Part shown: in pieces, positions 22,039 to 35,237 of the stretch
Numbering within the stretch: position 1 is the first letter of the stretch
How the letters are laid out: each line of letters starts with the position of its first letter
Assembly: GCA_951799425.1 (NCBI GenBank)
Contig: OX637403.1
Location: forward strand, 28,836,811-28,900,810
DNA: 64,000 bases
Direction: 5' to 3'
Origin: Ilex aquifolium
Lineage: Eukaryota > Streptophyta > Magnoliopsida > Aquifoliales > Aquifoliaceae
Notes under the pieces: generated by a model
Told to the model about the DNA's origin: nothing
Database searches by the model: none
What the model saw: the letters and a program-made list of their open reading frames with translations, nothing else
Translations under genes and position numbers: made by a program

Positions 22039-25000
22039 TTAAACTGCAGAAGGCGAAGACAGCAACAGGTTTAAGAGGAACCCAACCATAATTCCAATGA
22101 GTCCCACGAAAAATGCGAATGTGAAGGAGAAGCCTGAATCCCTTTTTCGGCTCCTTCGTCTCTTCAGCATTTCCTGTAAGAGCAGAAAGAATCTAAGAAC
22201 TCAATTGGTAGAAATCCCCTCCCCTGTTATATCATGAGTTAATGTGTCTATGAAGGATATCCTAAATGTAAAGTCTTTTTTTTTTGCAACGTCGATCATT
22301 GTTCCATGCAAAAAGCTTTCAAAATAAGTTACAATCGATTAACCAAATAAAAGTGGCAAGCCATGAATAGAATTTCGATGGTCATCCTGTTTAAGGAGGA
22401 TTACTCCTTGTAGGCTGTATCTGCATCTTGTTTTGCATGTTAAGTCACCAGCTGTCTTGGGTGGAATGTACTTTATATCTTTAATCCATCAAAAAGAAAT
22501 ACATTCGGATCAAAAGTATGAAGCATGCTAACCAGATCCTGTTGCAACTGCTGTGTCAGTCGGATAGCTGCATCTCTTTCACCCTTGAGGTGCTGCAGAG
22601 CTTGATTCTGCATAAAGGAAATAAAATTAATCGTCCTAGTAAAAGAAAACATGTTGGCACATACGACATATACAATCCAATTGACCCATTGAACAATTAA
22701 GTTTCCTGTTTTAAAATATGCCTCAAATAAAGACGTAAACAGAAGACCAGAAAAGTACCAGGCACATAATGCTGAACTCTATAGAGAAGCGGGACCAAAA
22801 AAAAACACTTTGTATTTCATCACTAAAGAAATGACTTCCAACTTCCCAGAAATATTGTATCTCTTTCAAAACATAAACATATTTGACAGCATATATTTTC
22901 AAAAGAATATAGGCTGAATCAAGAGTTTAATTTTAGCATATTCCACCATCCCTCCTAAAACTATTATGGTTAAATCATTAAGGTGGACGCCTGTAAAAGA
23001 GGCATCATAAAGAAAAAATTGGATTTCCAAGTATTACGTCTGAAAATGGCACATAGAACATATATTTAACATAATCAAAACAAAGATAGGATTAGATCAC
23101 AGGAGCCAGAAAAACACTGTTAACACAGGGATGTTACTACAACCTTTCTAGCAATGTCCTGCCATGGAGCACATTAGAAATGAAATGTCATTCTGTTCCA
23201 TCTATTATCCAACTCAATTAACAGGAATAAATCAAAAACCCACAAATAGGTACCCAATGTAAAAACACATGTACGGCAATTCCACAGGCATCAATCCCTT
23301 AAAAATGTGAAAAAGAACCAATGAGTAAATGACAAAACAAAAGAAATGCATGAAAGAAAGAGCAATAATTTGATTACTCACATCCTCAGAACTTGTGGGA
23401 TAGTCCATCTGCAAATGGAGGAGAAACAAAAGGTTATGCCCACAAAGTGTGATACAAATTTTTTTGTCGTACTCAAAAATCAAATGCCAAATGGATTGAT
23501 TGTTTGAAAATATAGAATGGTTTGACAATGCATCACTAAGATATATCAAAGCAATTATAAAAGGACTGGTGGAGGGTAAACAGCAATAGATTGGAGTACA
23601 AATAATTTTTTGGTGGAAAATGAGTACAAATAGCTTTGTCCCTATCTCAACTGAGACAAGAAAATGACAAAGGAAGGGGGAAAACACCAGACAAACACTG
23701 AATAAGCTACATAAGAATGCAAACTACTATAGGACTCACGGAGATGGTATCAAAGCTCTGTTTGAAGCCCTCTCCTGAAGTTCCAGGAGCTGCATGAGGA
23801 GAGATGTACACAACTCTAAGCTTGCACTCCTCTATTGTTCTTCCACTGTCCTTAGTAAACTGCATGCAGCAATGTACAAGTTTTGTGCAGGACAAAATAA
23901 CAATATTTTATATTCAGAAGAGAATAAACAAGCCAGTGAAACGAATAAATATTCTCCAAGTAAACATTCTCACAATATCTTGTGGAAGCTCATCAACATC
24001 AGTATGAGGAGGCACTGTGGTGCTTTGTAGCAGAAATTTATCTTTGCATTGCATATCTGGGGGGTACTCTTGTTGAGCTTGAAGGGTGACTACAGGTACA
24101 GCAGTTAGTTGAAATTAGGATTAAAAATGCAGCCAATATGCGAACTGATACACCGTATTGTTGACTATGTAGTACAGAGAGTTCCTAAGAAAAACCAAGC
24201 CAATGTTGGACTTGACACATCTTCAGGGGACTGGATACATCAGACTGTAAAACAATATTTGTGACATTATTCACACATCCAACATAGGTCAACCACGTCC
24301 ACTAATGTATTACAACGAAATGGTTATAACAGGAGAGTATTGTGGCATAATATATTTGCATGTCAGATTTCATAAGCAGAACCTTCCAAGTCATGCAATT
24401 AATTAAATTTCCTGTACATGATGGTTACATGCATCACACACACCAGGATCTATTATGTAGGGGTGTCCATATCATGTTCTGTTTGAGTCTCCTGTTTTCA
24501 TTTGTTTGAAATCCGTGGCAGCCAATCAATATTTCTTCATCATGTTTACATACACTGCAGCAGCATTAAAACAAAAGAAAACAACGCAATTTGCGAAACG
24601 GTCCAAGCTAGATAAACAGCATTCTCTGCTAAAAGATTGACAAGATAAAGAATTGCACCTCTTATGACACATGAGTCCCAAGGTTGTATAACGCTGGTGT
24701 TTGGTCGTACAAAGTACTTCTTCGGAGAAGTAGTTTTGACCTAGCAAAGAAAAAGAAAAGGCGATGATAGATATAACCAACTGAATTACAAGATGGACAA
24801 AATTATAAGTATCCACTTGTGAGTGGCTTAGTTTTGCATAAAGCATCATAGATAGTACCTTGAAAGCAACATGGTTTTCTGTGTTGTTCACAACTTTAAG
24901 ATCACAATAACTTTGTTTCTCCAGCTCAACTGATAAAAGGAAGACCCACAGCTGTAAGTCCATCATAACTTGATAAAATTGCGGTGATGGAAAAACCAGT

Positions 25001-25238
25001 TACCAAGAAGAGAGAGAATATTGCGAGACCAACATATTGAACATAATAATCAAGCTGCAAATTAATGCTTACAGAGTGATGTTCTAATGTCAACAATTAA
25101 ATTTGGCACTATACGGAAGCAAGCAAGCGTCATATGACCTCAGGACCAGAATACATCAAAACAAAATATTTCATAAAGAGCACCCAATAAAAAAATGATA
25201 TTGACGGATTAAGAACACAGAAATCCACCCTCACACAC

Positions 25239-25275
<37 letters not shown>

Positions 25276-25343
25276 TTGTACGTACACTGGAACTTGAGCT
25301 CGTCGGGATGAACAGAGATCAACTGGCCCGTAGTACCACTCAT
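22039..25343 (-). CDS. VAP27: VAP27 / VAMP-associated protein (MSP domain, tail-anchored)
   Basis: An ER tail-anchored tether of the VAP family; its N-terminal major sperm protein domain binds FFAT-type motifs at membrane contact sites, and plant VAP27 links ER, plasma membrane and cytoskeleton. Eight coding exons join in phase: 25286..25343, 24859..24929, 24659..24740, 23974..24089, 23740..23859, 23382..23408, 22533..22607, 22039..22173, about 227 residues. The N-terminus is MSGTTGQLISVHPDELKFQF. The MSP core has SYCDLKVVNNTENHVAFKV, KTTSPKKYFVRPNTSV and PWDSCVIRVTLQAQ, then KDKFLLQSTTV. A short coiled coil (QALQHLKGERDAAIRLTQQL) precedes KRRRSRKRDSG and a C-terminal membrane anchor (FTFAFFVGLIGIMVGFLLNL). 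The start is fixed by the family N-terminus. The region upstream is rich in GA/CT repeats. Confidence 0.95.
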
Positions 25344-25696
25344 TGCGATGACTGCCACACCAGATCAATCCTCAAGAGAGAGAGAGAGAGAGAGAGAGAA
25401 CAATGAACAATCAACCAAACCCTATCCTGAACAATTAATAGAACAAAAAATAGCAACCCCCATAGATCAAAAATCTGTAGCTCGAGCCTCACGAAGAGAA
25501 AGAGAGAGAGTAGGACAAAAATAAAAAATTAAAAAGACACGAAAGACAGGAGGTGACGAAACTTCAGGAGACGAAAAGGGACTAACTAACTGGTGGTAGA
25601 GATGGAGGCGAGAACGACTGAATTGGCTCGGTCCGATTCTGAATTCGCAGCTTCAGCCACAAAGATCGGTTCTATTGTCCGAAATGAACTCTCCGT

Positions 25697-25741
<45 letters not shown>

Positions 25742-25809
25742 GACCTCTGTTGTTTGTTAAACACCCTCCTATAGCGGAGACGGAAGACGGGAGAGCTTCA
25801 ATCAGAGCG

Positions 25810-25840
<31 letters not shown>

Positions 25841-25845
25841 TTGGC
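25225..25845. repeat. GA/CT and GT microsatellites around VAP27 exon 1 and upstream
   Basis: Tracts of (AG)n lie at about 25241-25272 (intron 1), 25376-25399, 25723-25742 and 25808-25837, and a (GT)n at about 25697-25721. On the coding strand these are CT-rich, as often seen in plant 5' UTRs and core promoters. Confidence 0.85.
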
Positions 25846-26759
25846 TTTGCTGTTGGCTAGTCTGGCTTAATCAACTTTTATTAAAGGTCAGGCCTAAGTG
25901 AGTGGGGAACGTGCACAAAAGTAATACTACAAAGTACAACCACCTTATAATTCTATCTAATTTTTTTAATCAAATGATATCTCAATAGATATCATCTAAT
26001 CTTATTATTATAACTAAAAATGTGATTGAGAGGTTAATATGATTCAATTCAAGCTATAAAATCCGATTCGATTCGATTCGAATCAAAATTCATGATGTCA
26101 CTTGTAAATATACGTGTGCCATAAAGCCAAGGTAGTGATAATTTTTTATTAGATGTAAACACCAACGGAGACTGTCATATGGTGCATTATAATAAGTACC
26201 AAATATTTTCTCCTGAATATTCTCATCTTTCACCATCAAAATGGCCCCATTGACCTTCACCTAGAAATCTTATCACAGAAAAACAAAAAAAAAAGAACTT
26301 TCACATAGAAGCAAATGCCACCTAATTTTATGGCCAATTACTTCAGCATTTGAACCACCTTATGTATGCCATTACATCACAATTGAGAACTGGAACAAGA
26401 AATTGAATGCGTATGCCCCCCCAGTTTGAGTACTTATCCATCTATCTTTTTGCTTTGAAGGTTACATTATACACAAGCTGCACATTTATAATACAATAGT
26501 TGTCATTGTCTATTCTCATGAAGAATGATTGAGAAATCAGTGCCACCGCGTTTTATGAATTTTAATCACTATCGATAATGCAAGTTCACACGTTAACCTT
26601 TAACGTAGCAAACAGATAAACTAGTCAGTAACCACAAATAAAGCAGCTATATATAGATAGGAAAGAAGTGCTTTTTTTTATTAAAAAAAAATAAAGTTAA
26701 AAAACACTCGGAGGAGTAAGAACGAACAGTTGCAAGCACAGAAACACTACATGGAAAGA
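25846..26759. other. Intergenic, no gene seen
   Basis: AT-rich upstream DNA of VAP27. A short CGATT-repeat (GATTCGATTCGATTCG at about 26069) is present. No open frames or terminal repeats were recognised. Confidence 0.4.
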
Positions 26760-27315
26760 CAGTGACGGCTCTATTATCAAAAAAATTTGGGCTTCAAACT
26801 TCATTTTTAAAAAAAGCCTTAAATTTTTAAATATTATAAATAGTTCATGTAAAAAATTAAATCTATAAATATTTTAAGTCCTATAAAAAAGCCTTATAAA
26901 AATACAAGTCCAATCAAAAAAAAAAATTAAGGCCTCATCTCAAGGAAGGCCCATAATTTATAGGTGTACAGTAATAGTTGAAACAAAAAATTTAAATTCA
27001 TGCCTAAATAAAATATTTCAACTTAAATAGATTAGGCCTAGTAATTTAGCCATAAAATTTATTTTTTAAAATAAAGAAAAAAAAAACTGACGGTACAACT
27101 AAAACTATTAAAAAATCTATTTTTAACTTCCAAAAAAGTCAAGTTTAAATTTATTATTATAATTTTTCAATTATTCTTTCTCTCTCTTACTATTAAGTTC
27201 AAATATGGTAACAAAAACTTGAATATAAAAATTTAATTAATATTTTTGTATTAAGAATAAAAATGCGATATTAATCGTTTCTGCTTTAGGCCCCAAAATG
27301 TCTCCGGCCACCCTG
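26760..27315. mobile_element. hAT-type MITE
   Basis: It is flanked by a perfect 8-bp direct repeat TGGAAAGA (26752..26759 and 27316..27323), the hAT signature. The ends CAGTGACGGCTC and reverse-complemented CAGGGTGGCCGG are imperfect inverted repeats. 556 bp, AT-rich, no coding capacity. Confidence 0.8.
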
Positions 27316-27682
27316 TGGAAAGAGAGACAACCAAGCACTACAATCAAGGACTCAAGATGCAGAAACCCATATAAATGTCAAGGTGACTGAAAGGTGGGTA
27401 TCCTCTCTCTCTCTCTCTCTCTCTCTCATACACACACATGCACACATACTCTCACAGCAAAAAAATCGAACAGAAAGATAGACTGATGCAAGGCTTGATG
27501 GCCTCTAAAAATTGCAAATCTAACCAGCAGAGCAAGCTAGCAAACCAAAAAGGGAGTAATGATATATTTATCATAAAATATATTTGACGAAAAAAAATTA
27601 AATGCATTTACTAGCACTTCTCAGCAAGAGTAAAGGCCACTTAAAAAGCCGGATACACTAGACATGGCTGCATCCATGAGTA
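27316..27682. other. 3' flank of bL19c with (CT)n tract
   Basis: Contains a CT microsatellite at about 27399-27428 and a CACA-rich stretch. It should hold the 3' UTR of the minus-strand ribosomal protein gene. No other gene seen. Confidence 0.45.
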
Positions 27683-30593
27683 TCATTTGAAAGTGGAAAG
27701 CCTGGGAAGCTTGTCTCTTAGATAATACAATCTTGCTCTCCTGACTTTCCTGTGCTTAACTACTTTGATTTCTTTGATGTTTGGTGAGTATCTGTAATAA
27801 TGGCCAAAAAAAAAATGCAAATTAGGCCCCATCCTCCTAATAGGGAGAATCATAACAGGAAACAATATGTAAAAGAAGAGTCAGAACAAAGGCTTCAGCA
27901 GAATTCAACGATGAGAAATTTCTTTCAAATCATCAGCAATGAAGTTCCAAACACAAATCAGCTGTATTTTAGAATCAAATGCCCAAAGTAATCTCCATTT
28001 CACAACTTTGATATTCTTGTAGCAATTTATTGTTGTTAGAGAATTCAGAAGACCAAGAAAACAGCAGAATAGGATCACATTCGCTCATTCAAGCGTGGCC
28101 ACTACCAGTATTAAACATTAATGCCATTAGTTATGATCTATCAACAAGTATGTATTGCCTCTGCTTAATAAGTTTTACGTGAATGTCTCTTATAGTCTTA
28201 TCCTTAGCAATCTTAAACTCACTGTTAACCCCAACCCCAGGTAACATTCACATCATAGTCAATAGGTTGGAGTCTATAACAGATTGTCTTTACCCCTGGA
28301 GTAGAAGACAAGATGAATCCTGTTTGACATTGAACTAGGACAATAAATACTGACTTTAGCTTTTGGTAACCACAATGAATACATTATATAAATCTATTGG
28401 AACCCTTAAGAGTGTCCCGCTACTAAATAAATTTGGGTGAATCCTAGACAACTAAGCAAAAAGTAAGGAGGTAAAATTTGTGCCAGAGAATAATGATTGG
28501 AAAGTAGAAGAAATAGCATCTGGCTGGAGAACTGAAGGGAACTTCTATACATTCGAAATATAGCCGAAAAAATCCACGACCATAAGAAAGAAGGGCCTGT
28601 ACTCATGTCTAGTGTCGACTAGGGGATTACACGTTTTGGACGTCAAGTAAATCAGAACAGGTAATACCCTGTAGAACCTAAAAATATAGTGGCATTTGTA
28701 GCCACAAAATTAAGTTAATACTTTCCACGCATAACATCTAGTCAGCCAAACCACAGCCCACCAAAATTGCAAAATGCTGTCTCCAAATGGCAGCCAACCC
28801 ATATTAATCATAGCAAGGCTCCGTTGCAAGACTATCAACTGTACTCATGCAATCCAACATTCATTCCTTCCGTGCAAAGGCCAAAGGGGATTTGTAGACT
28901 CTCAAGAAATGTCTCTGACTTAAATCTTACCATATTTTTAATATACCAATTCATTCATAGCTGATATGAATGACTGGGAGTGTGCAATTTTTAATGGAGC
29001 ATATGTGTCAGCGTATACCTGATGAAAACTAGAAAACAGTGGAGGCTGCATATTACGGTTCACCAGTTTTATTATCACATACATATCTTTGATAAGCTGT
29101 TATAATTGCATAGATAAGCTGTTAGCATAATTTTTTGAGTCGGAAAATTCCAAATATGAATATACTTCCTGACCGGATATTTTTTCCAGTTTACATAATG
29201 TTCTTGTTTCCAAATTGCTTGGTGAGCATACAGCACAAAAAGTTGATTATGAAACACAAATAAAGTTTTCGGAGTGATCCATTAAAGTTGAAAGAATCCA
29301 GTGCTTTCTAAATAGGATTCGAAATGAGCACATGGGACTCCTTTACAACTCGCATATATGAGTTTAGATTTTTAATGTATTCCTCCTTCTTTTTTTCAAT
29401 TTTTACAGGAAACTTTCATATAATTTACTTGGAATATACAGTCAAACAATAAAATATATGATGATTACAACAAACTAACCGAGTACTCTACATTACTTTG
29501 CTCATGTGGCATATCACTAAAATTAAAGAACAGGCCTAATCAAAAGGATGACAGAGAACTTAGAAGCTATCACAAAATACCAAGCAGCAGTGCAAAATTT
29601 ATAACTTACATGGGGAATACAATCTCCACTCCAATGCCTGCAATAATCCTTCGAATCCGAATTGTAGTGTGAATACCAGCATTTTGCTTGGAGATAACAA
29701 TACCTTTATAGATTGACAACCTACGCCTATTTTCCGGTACTTCCTATAAGTCAAATTATATAACGTAATTAAAAAAAAAGCCCTACAGAAAAACAAACAA
29801 CTACCCAATTTATTAAGTCACAAAGATAAAAAGCACCAGTTACCAGCTTAATTTCGACAATATCACCAGTTCTTAGGTCTGGTGTAGGTCTTTCCTTATC
29901 CGACGCCTCAATCGCCCGCTTATTCAAAATCTACTCGAAAACCACAAAAATTCTCATCAAATTCAATTATTTTTCATACTAAACCAATCAAAATTCCAGG
30001 AATACAACAATTTAAACCAATTCAGCCTCGTTTAATTGAATTTTCTCAGCAGCCAAACATAAATTATAAGGAAACTATTGGTATTTCAAGTGAATACCCC
30101 CATTATCTCTCCCAGCTTAACCCTGGGCTTCCTTGGTGGTTTTTCCTCGGCGTCAGCCTCCGATAATGATTCAGCCTCCTCGGCTTCAGACTCAACAACC
30201 ACCTCATTCTCTTCTACATTCTCAACAACTTCCAATTCTGTTCCTGGATCCGCTTCCGCTCTGACAACGAAAGACCGATTGGCCAATTTTGAGACCAGTG
30301 GGTCGAAGCTGGAGCCGAGAGAGTTCACCGAAACCCTGGTGGAAGTTAAAACTGGAGTTGAACCCAACGAAGAGGAAGCCCGAGAGACGAAAGCTGAAAA
30401 CCCTAGCTTCGGCATAGGCCATTGAGTGGGGTTTCTAGGGATCATAAACAGAGCCTGCAAATCAAACTTTCAATTCTTTTCCAATTAATAGCCAAACAAA
30501 TACAAAAAGCATATGACCAGACACGTATATATACACTACACACCCACACACACACACAAATAAGATTACCTGAGGGAGGACATTGGAGCCCAT
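27683..30593 (-). CDS. RPL19: 50S ribosomal protein L19, chloroplastic (bL19c)
   Basis: Nuclear-encoded plastid ribosomal protein bL19 of the large subunit, located at the 30S-50S interface. Five coding exons join in phase: 30570..30593 (only eight codons), 30098..30454, 29844..29930, 29610..29743 and 27683..27791, about 236 residues. The N-terminal 80 or so residues are Ser/Arg-rich and read as a plastid transit peptide. An acidic linker of Glu/Val/Ala follows. The bL19 core shows [56 protein letters not shown] and [10 protein letters not shown], ending [19 protein letters not shown]. The last intron (about 1.8 kb) is long for such a small gene. The start at 30593 is chosen because the short exon 1 splices in frame onto the long exon 2. 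Confidence 0.95.
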
Positions 30594-31090
30594 GGTATGA
30601 GAGAGAAGAGGAAAAGGGATTCCAGTTGGAATTTAGTTCATGGGAGTGAAAGGTTTTCTTGCAGATTGAGGGAGTGACTGAGCAGAAAGAAAGAAATAGC
30701 CTTATCCGTCTATCGTCAGCTGCTGAAAATGCAAGATTGGGCTGTGTGCTAACTGCTACCTGGTTCATGGGTCGAATCCGACTTGGATTTGTCGGGCTTT
30801 GTTTTCAATCCCATAACCTGTCTTTAGCCTTGTCTTAATTTTCACATTACACTAAATTTTTTTTGCGAGTGTGGGGAGTAAATTTTGCTCAATTGTTTAT
30901 TTATTATTGGACGATTATACCACTTAACAACACTGACATGATATAACTGTTACACCAAATATTTACTCCACTCAATGGCCACACATACAATCAGGTGTAT
31001 TTGTAGTTTTTGGGATATTCATGTGTTCTGGCTTTATTGTAGTATGGAATTGGTGGCTTGGTTTGTTTCAGGCAATGGTGGACTCCAGTA
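30594..31090. other. Promoter region of bL19c
   Basis: Upstream DNA of the minus-strand ribosomal protein gene. A frame at 30442..30768 is an artefact spanning the CA repeat (about 30538-30560, intron 1) and the 5' UTR. No second gene seen. Confidence 0.45.
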
Positions 31091-31411
31091 GGGCTGTTAG
31101 TTGTGTCGGGTGAGACGATGTCGTGTTAAGTCTTAGTGTGTTTATGTCAAAAAATACTCTATTTATATCCGATTTATTTATTAATTCGTGTCTAACGAAT
31201 TGTGTTATATTTAATTCGTGTCATGCATGAACGAGTCATGTTGTGTATTTCTTTTGACTAAATTCACGCATACCTAATTCGTTTATTACACATGTTGTGT
31301 CTGGTCCGCTCATTTATATAACGCGTGATTTAAAGATACTCAAAACTTCTAATTTTGTATCGTGTTCGTAATATATTTAATCGATCGTGTCATATTTTAA
31401 CATCTCTACCC
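31091..31411. mobile_element. hAT-like MITE of the 'TGTCG/CGACA' family (copy 1)
   Basis: The left end GGGCTGTTAGTTGTGTCGGG and the reverse-complemented right end GGGTAGAGATGTTAAAATAT are similar. The interior is rich in CGTGTC/GACACG words as in the other copies at 34.1, 41.0, 48.3 and 54.1 kb. Target duplication not clear. Confidence 0.5.
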
Positions 31412-32279
31412 TTCAGTGAAATATGATGGGGCTAAAATGGGATATAGCAGTAAATGTTCATCTTGTGGGCAATTTGCCCAATATTTGGACAAAAATCACC
31501 CAATTGAGCTTGAAAAAAATTGTAAATACTTGAATTAACACGAAAAAAGATCAAATATTGAATCAACCTTAATTTCAATCCAAAAATTGGTTTCAACAAT
31601 AGAACTCAAATTTCAATCTAAATTATATAATTATCAATAGTGTTAAGTCAGTGATAATTTTCTCCTCCATCTATGAAAAACTTGCATGTGATCCTTTGTA
31701 ATTTTAGACTAAAATACAATAGCTAACATAGTTAGGAGAAATATTGTAAGAAGAAGTTAAGAAAGTGCAAGAGTATGGCATGTGAATACTACCCCCCACA
31801 AAAACTCATCATTAATAGAAAGCAATCAAACATGTATGTCCTTTTTGAAAACCTCCAAAGTCTAATGTATCATAGATCTTTATTATGATGTCAAAACATG
31901 ATTATATAATTTTAGGTGTGGTCCAATGATCGAGTCTGATTTTTTATAATTTAGAGGTTTTAGGTTTAATTCTTTCTTACACCCCTAAAGGTTAACCACC
32001 CTTGTCTTTTTAGGGACATGCTCTAATCTAGCTTAAGTTACGGTGGTCAGCCACTGAACTTAAAGGAGTAATCGACATAAACTTAAATACCGTGTAATTA
32101 AAAAAAAGTGATTAGTTTGTCTACTTATTGTGGGAAGGAATATGAGGGAAAAAAAACTTAAAAAAAAAAATAGGACGAGGCTGTAAAATCCTTGGACTAC
32201 TAGAGGAAGAAAAGTGTAAACTTTTCTGTTCAATTGGGCATCTGATATTTTTATATGAGATGATAAATAAAAAATATTT
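31412..32279. other. AT-rich spacer with a SINE-like segment
   Basis: At 31916-32100, GGTGTGGTCCAATGATCGAG resembles an A box and TTTTAGGTTTAATTCTT a B box, followed by non-coding text ending in an A-rich run (32099-32107), consistent with a degraded tRNA-derived SINE. Otherwise nothing is recognised. Confidence 0.35.
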
Positions 32280-33710
32280 GGGCAAATTACATTCGAACCC
32301 CTTGAATTTTGTCACTAAATCACATAGACCGCATTAAGTATTAAAAATAACATCACACTCCCTCAAAGTTTGATCTTGAGCAACACAAAACCCCTTACCT
32401 TTAAGATCCGTTTGAAAAGTCATCATATTTTAATAACATCAACATATTTATATTACTAAATTTCAAAATTGCCCATAAAATCCACCAATGTAAAACCCCC
32501 CACTAATCCAATAACCAAGCCAACTCACCCCATTTATTTGAGCATTTAACCACGGTTATTAACCTCATTTATTTTGTTAGGTTAATTTAAGTAACTAAAG
32601 ACAGTAATTAAGTTGATTAACCATCAATCAAGCTAATTAAAATCCATTAATCAAGCTAGTGAATATCTCTCTTCCGTTAAGTTGATTTAAGAAATAAAAA
32701 CTACATTAATCAAGCAATTAACTGCTAAATTAACACCATTAATTAAGCAATTAACCCTTAATTTATCACCATCAACCCAGCTCTTCTCTCTCAGAACCAT
32801 ACCTTAACCAGGTTCCCAGGATCACCACCATAACCACCGCCAGCAGTTAACTCAACACAACCACTATGATCAATCAAACCATTTTGCACCACGGATGCAA
32901 CCAAGAACCAGTATAACCAATGGGTCTTCTGCAAACATAAACAAAAATTGAGCTACGATAACCAGTGACGGCCCCCAATCTGTAAACAATCATATGTGAA
33001 CAAACCCTAATTCAAGCCATCATAACCTGAGCACTCATACTCTCTAAACAACCACTACGCCCAAACACCCAAAAATCCAAAAACCCAATCTGAGTAAACC
33101 CTATTTGATACCTAATTTGAATAGGGTGATTGAGGCCTGATAGAGGAGAGAAAGAAAACGAAAACATAGAGAAAAATGGTTGGGTGATGGAAAGCGGTGG
33201 AGATCGCACAGAGAATGGAGAGAGAGAGACCAAGAATGGGTGATGTATATCTGCATGGAGGGGGGTTCTGTGAATGAGATGAGAGAAACAGAGGGGTAGT
33301 GAGTGAAGAATGAAGAAGATGGTAGAATGCAATAGGGGTGGTGAAGAGATCAACGACGGTGAGGACCGTGGTTATCCAGCCATCAGCAACGACGACATGG
33401 CAACGACAATGGAAATGTTTGCTGAATGTGTGTGCGCGCGTGAGACAGAGGCAGAGAGAGAGGGGCGGGGGATGGTTTATAAAAAGCTTTTGGACTGTTT
33501 GGTTCCTAGATTGGGTTATTCAGCACATGGATAAGCTATCCAGGATTTATTTTGACTGGTTTTGGGTATGGGTAAAATAGTCTTTTTACCTCTTCTGTTA
33601 CTTCTGTCACTAAACCGTTAGTCAGAGGGGAGGGTAGTGTTATTTTCAATACCTGAGGGGGTCTATCAAATTTAGTTATAAACCTCAAGAAATCTGAATA
33701 TAATTTTCCC
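32280..33710. mobile_element. Mutator-like element (non-autonomous) with 9-bp TSD
   Basis: It is flanked by a perfect 9-bp direct repeat AAAATATTT (32271..32279 and 33711..33719). The two ends are inverted copies over more than 100 bases: left GGGCAAATTACATTCGAACC against right-end complement GGGAAAATTATATTCAGATT, and AAAATAACATCACACTCCCT against AAAATAACACTACCCTCCCC. The 1431-bp element encodes no transposase. Its interior is less AT-rich (33000-33470), with longer open frames on both strands (for example 33012..33353 minus) that I cannot identify. A captured host fragment is possible. Confidence 0.85.
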
Positions 33711-33719
33711 AAAATATTT

Positions 33720-34137
33720 ATTACCCAGTTTGATCAATGTTGAAACAAGGTATTGGGAGAAGTGATTACATATAAATTATAAAATATAAACCTAATTTTT
33801 TGACATAATTTTGTATAACAATATACAATAATAATGCGTGCAAAAATATATCAAACCATAAATATTTATTTAATTTATAAAATTTGATCAATTTCTTTTT
33901 TGACAAGTGTGGTAAAGGTGAAATGTATGTTGAATTATGGACGTTAATTTGACATTTTTACAATTATAACAAACACGATAACATTATGGTATAAAAAATA
34001 TTTTTTTAGATCTTGACTTGAGTTATTTGTTTAATTAGTCATTGAAATAATAGAATAAAATAGAAAAATAAATTTTAAAATCATATTGTGAATGGATAGA
34101 AAATTTATATAATAAAATGCATAGTCATGCTTACACT
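33720..34137. other. AT-rich spacer, nothing recognised
   Basis: No open frame, repeat or RNA gene was supported here. Confidence 0.4.
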
Positions 34138-34880
34138 GGGGTGTCAAACGTGTCGGGTTTGGTCATTTTGTGTCGGGTTGATTTCGAGTTTGTGTCGAAA
34201 ATTTCAAAACACGAACTTGACCTGTTTAATAATCGTGTCGAGATGTGTAAAGTGTAAATACTAACCTGATCTGGTTATTAAACGGGTTACCCGAACCCGA
34301 CTTGTTTAACATGTTTAATAAACATGTCGTTTTCGAGTTCACACACATAACATAACATATTTAACCTGTTTAACACATATAATCTGTTTCCACACCTGTT
34401 TATTACTATTAAATACATCATTCAATCATTCATTCAAAATTTCAAATAATTTTTTCACCAATAACGTATCACATCTTATGAATGAAATTAACTAAAATGC
34501 ATTCAAGTTTTAATCCAAAAATTAAAACAAGAACTATTATATTATAATAACATAATAATGTTAAGAACTATTATCTCAATTACCATACTAATAACTAATA
34601 AGTAATAATATTAAGACTACATCAGTCATATATAATAGACAAATTATACTGCCATAAACGGGTTTACAATGGATTAGGTCGAATTCGTGTCCGAATCATG
34701 TTAACCCGTTTAAAATATACAGATTAATCAAATCAAAATCAGACATGATGTGGCATGAACCCGATATAATTTTTTTTCTGTTTAAGGGTGTTGACCTGTT
34801 TGTACTCATTGACCTGTTTAATTTCGTGTTTGACTCATTAATTTCGTGTTAACGTGTTTTGTCAAAAATTGACAACCCTT
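34138..34880. mobile_element. hAT-like MITE of the 'TGTCG/CGACA' family (copy 2, long)
   Basis: It begins GGGGTGTCAAACGTGTCGGG and ends with the inverse of GGGTTGTCAATTTTTGACAA. The near-flank words TTACACT and TTACACA suggest a decayed duplication. The interior repeats words such as CCTGTTTAATTTCGTG, CCCGTTTAA and TGTCGGG. No coding frame. Confidence 0.55.
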
Positions 34881-35215
34881 ACACACAACACAACAACCGG
34901 TCTGATTTTTTGGATCTGACAATTTATATTACAGCTTAAATTTTAATTTTTTACAGATGAAAAAAAAATGCTAAAAAAATAAAATTTGTGTAAACTTTGT
35001 ATTTTTGAAGATTATGACATAATTTCCGATAATAAATGTAATATAGACAGGATTGAAATTTGACAGGGACTGGTGAGTAAATGTGAAAATGTCAGTATTA
35101 AAACATCACAACAGTGCTGCCCCGTTCTTATCTCCCCTGTCCTGTCAAACGGCCAGCTGGGAAGTGCAATGACTGAAGTACCCTCCTTTATGCCCATTTA
35201 TTTTCTGAATCACTA

Positions 35216-35237
35216 CCCCCCCCCCCCCCCCCCCCCC
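35216..35237 (+). repeat. Oligo-C tract (C22)
   Basis: Uninterrupted run of 22 cytosines in AT-rich intergenic DNA. Confidence 0.9.
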
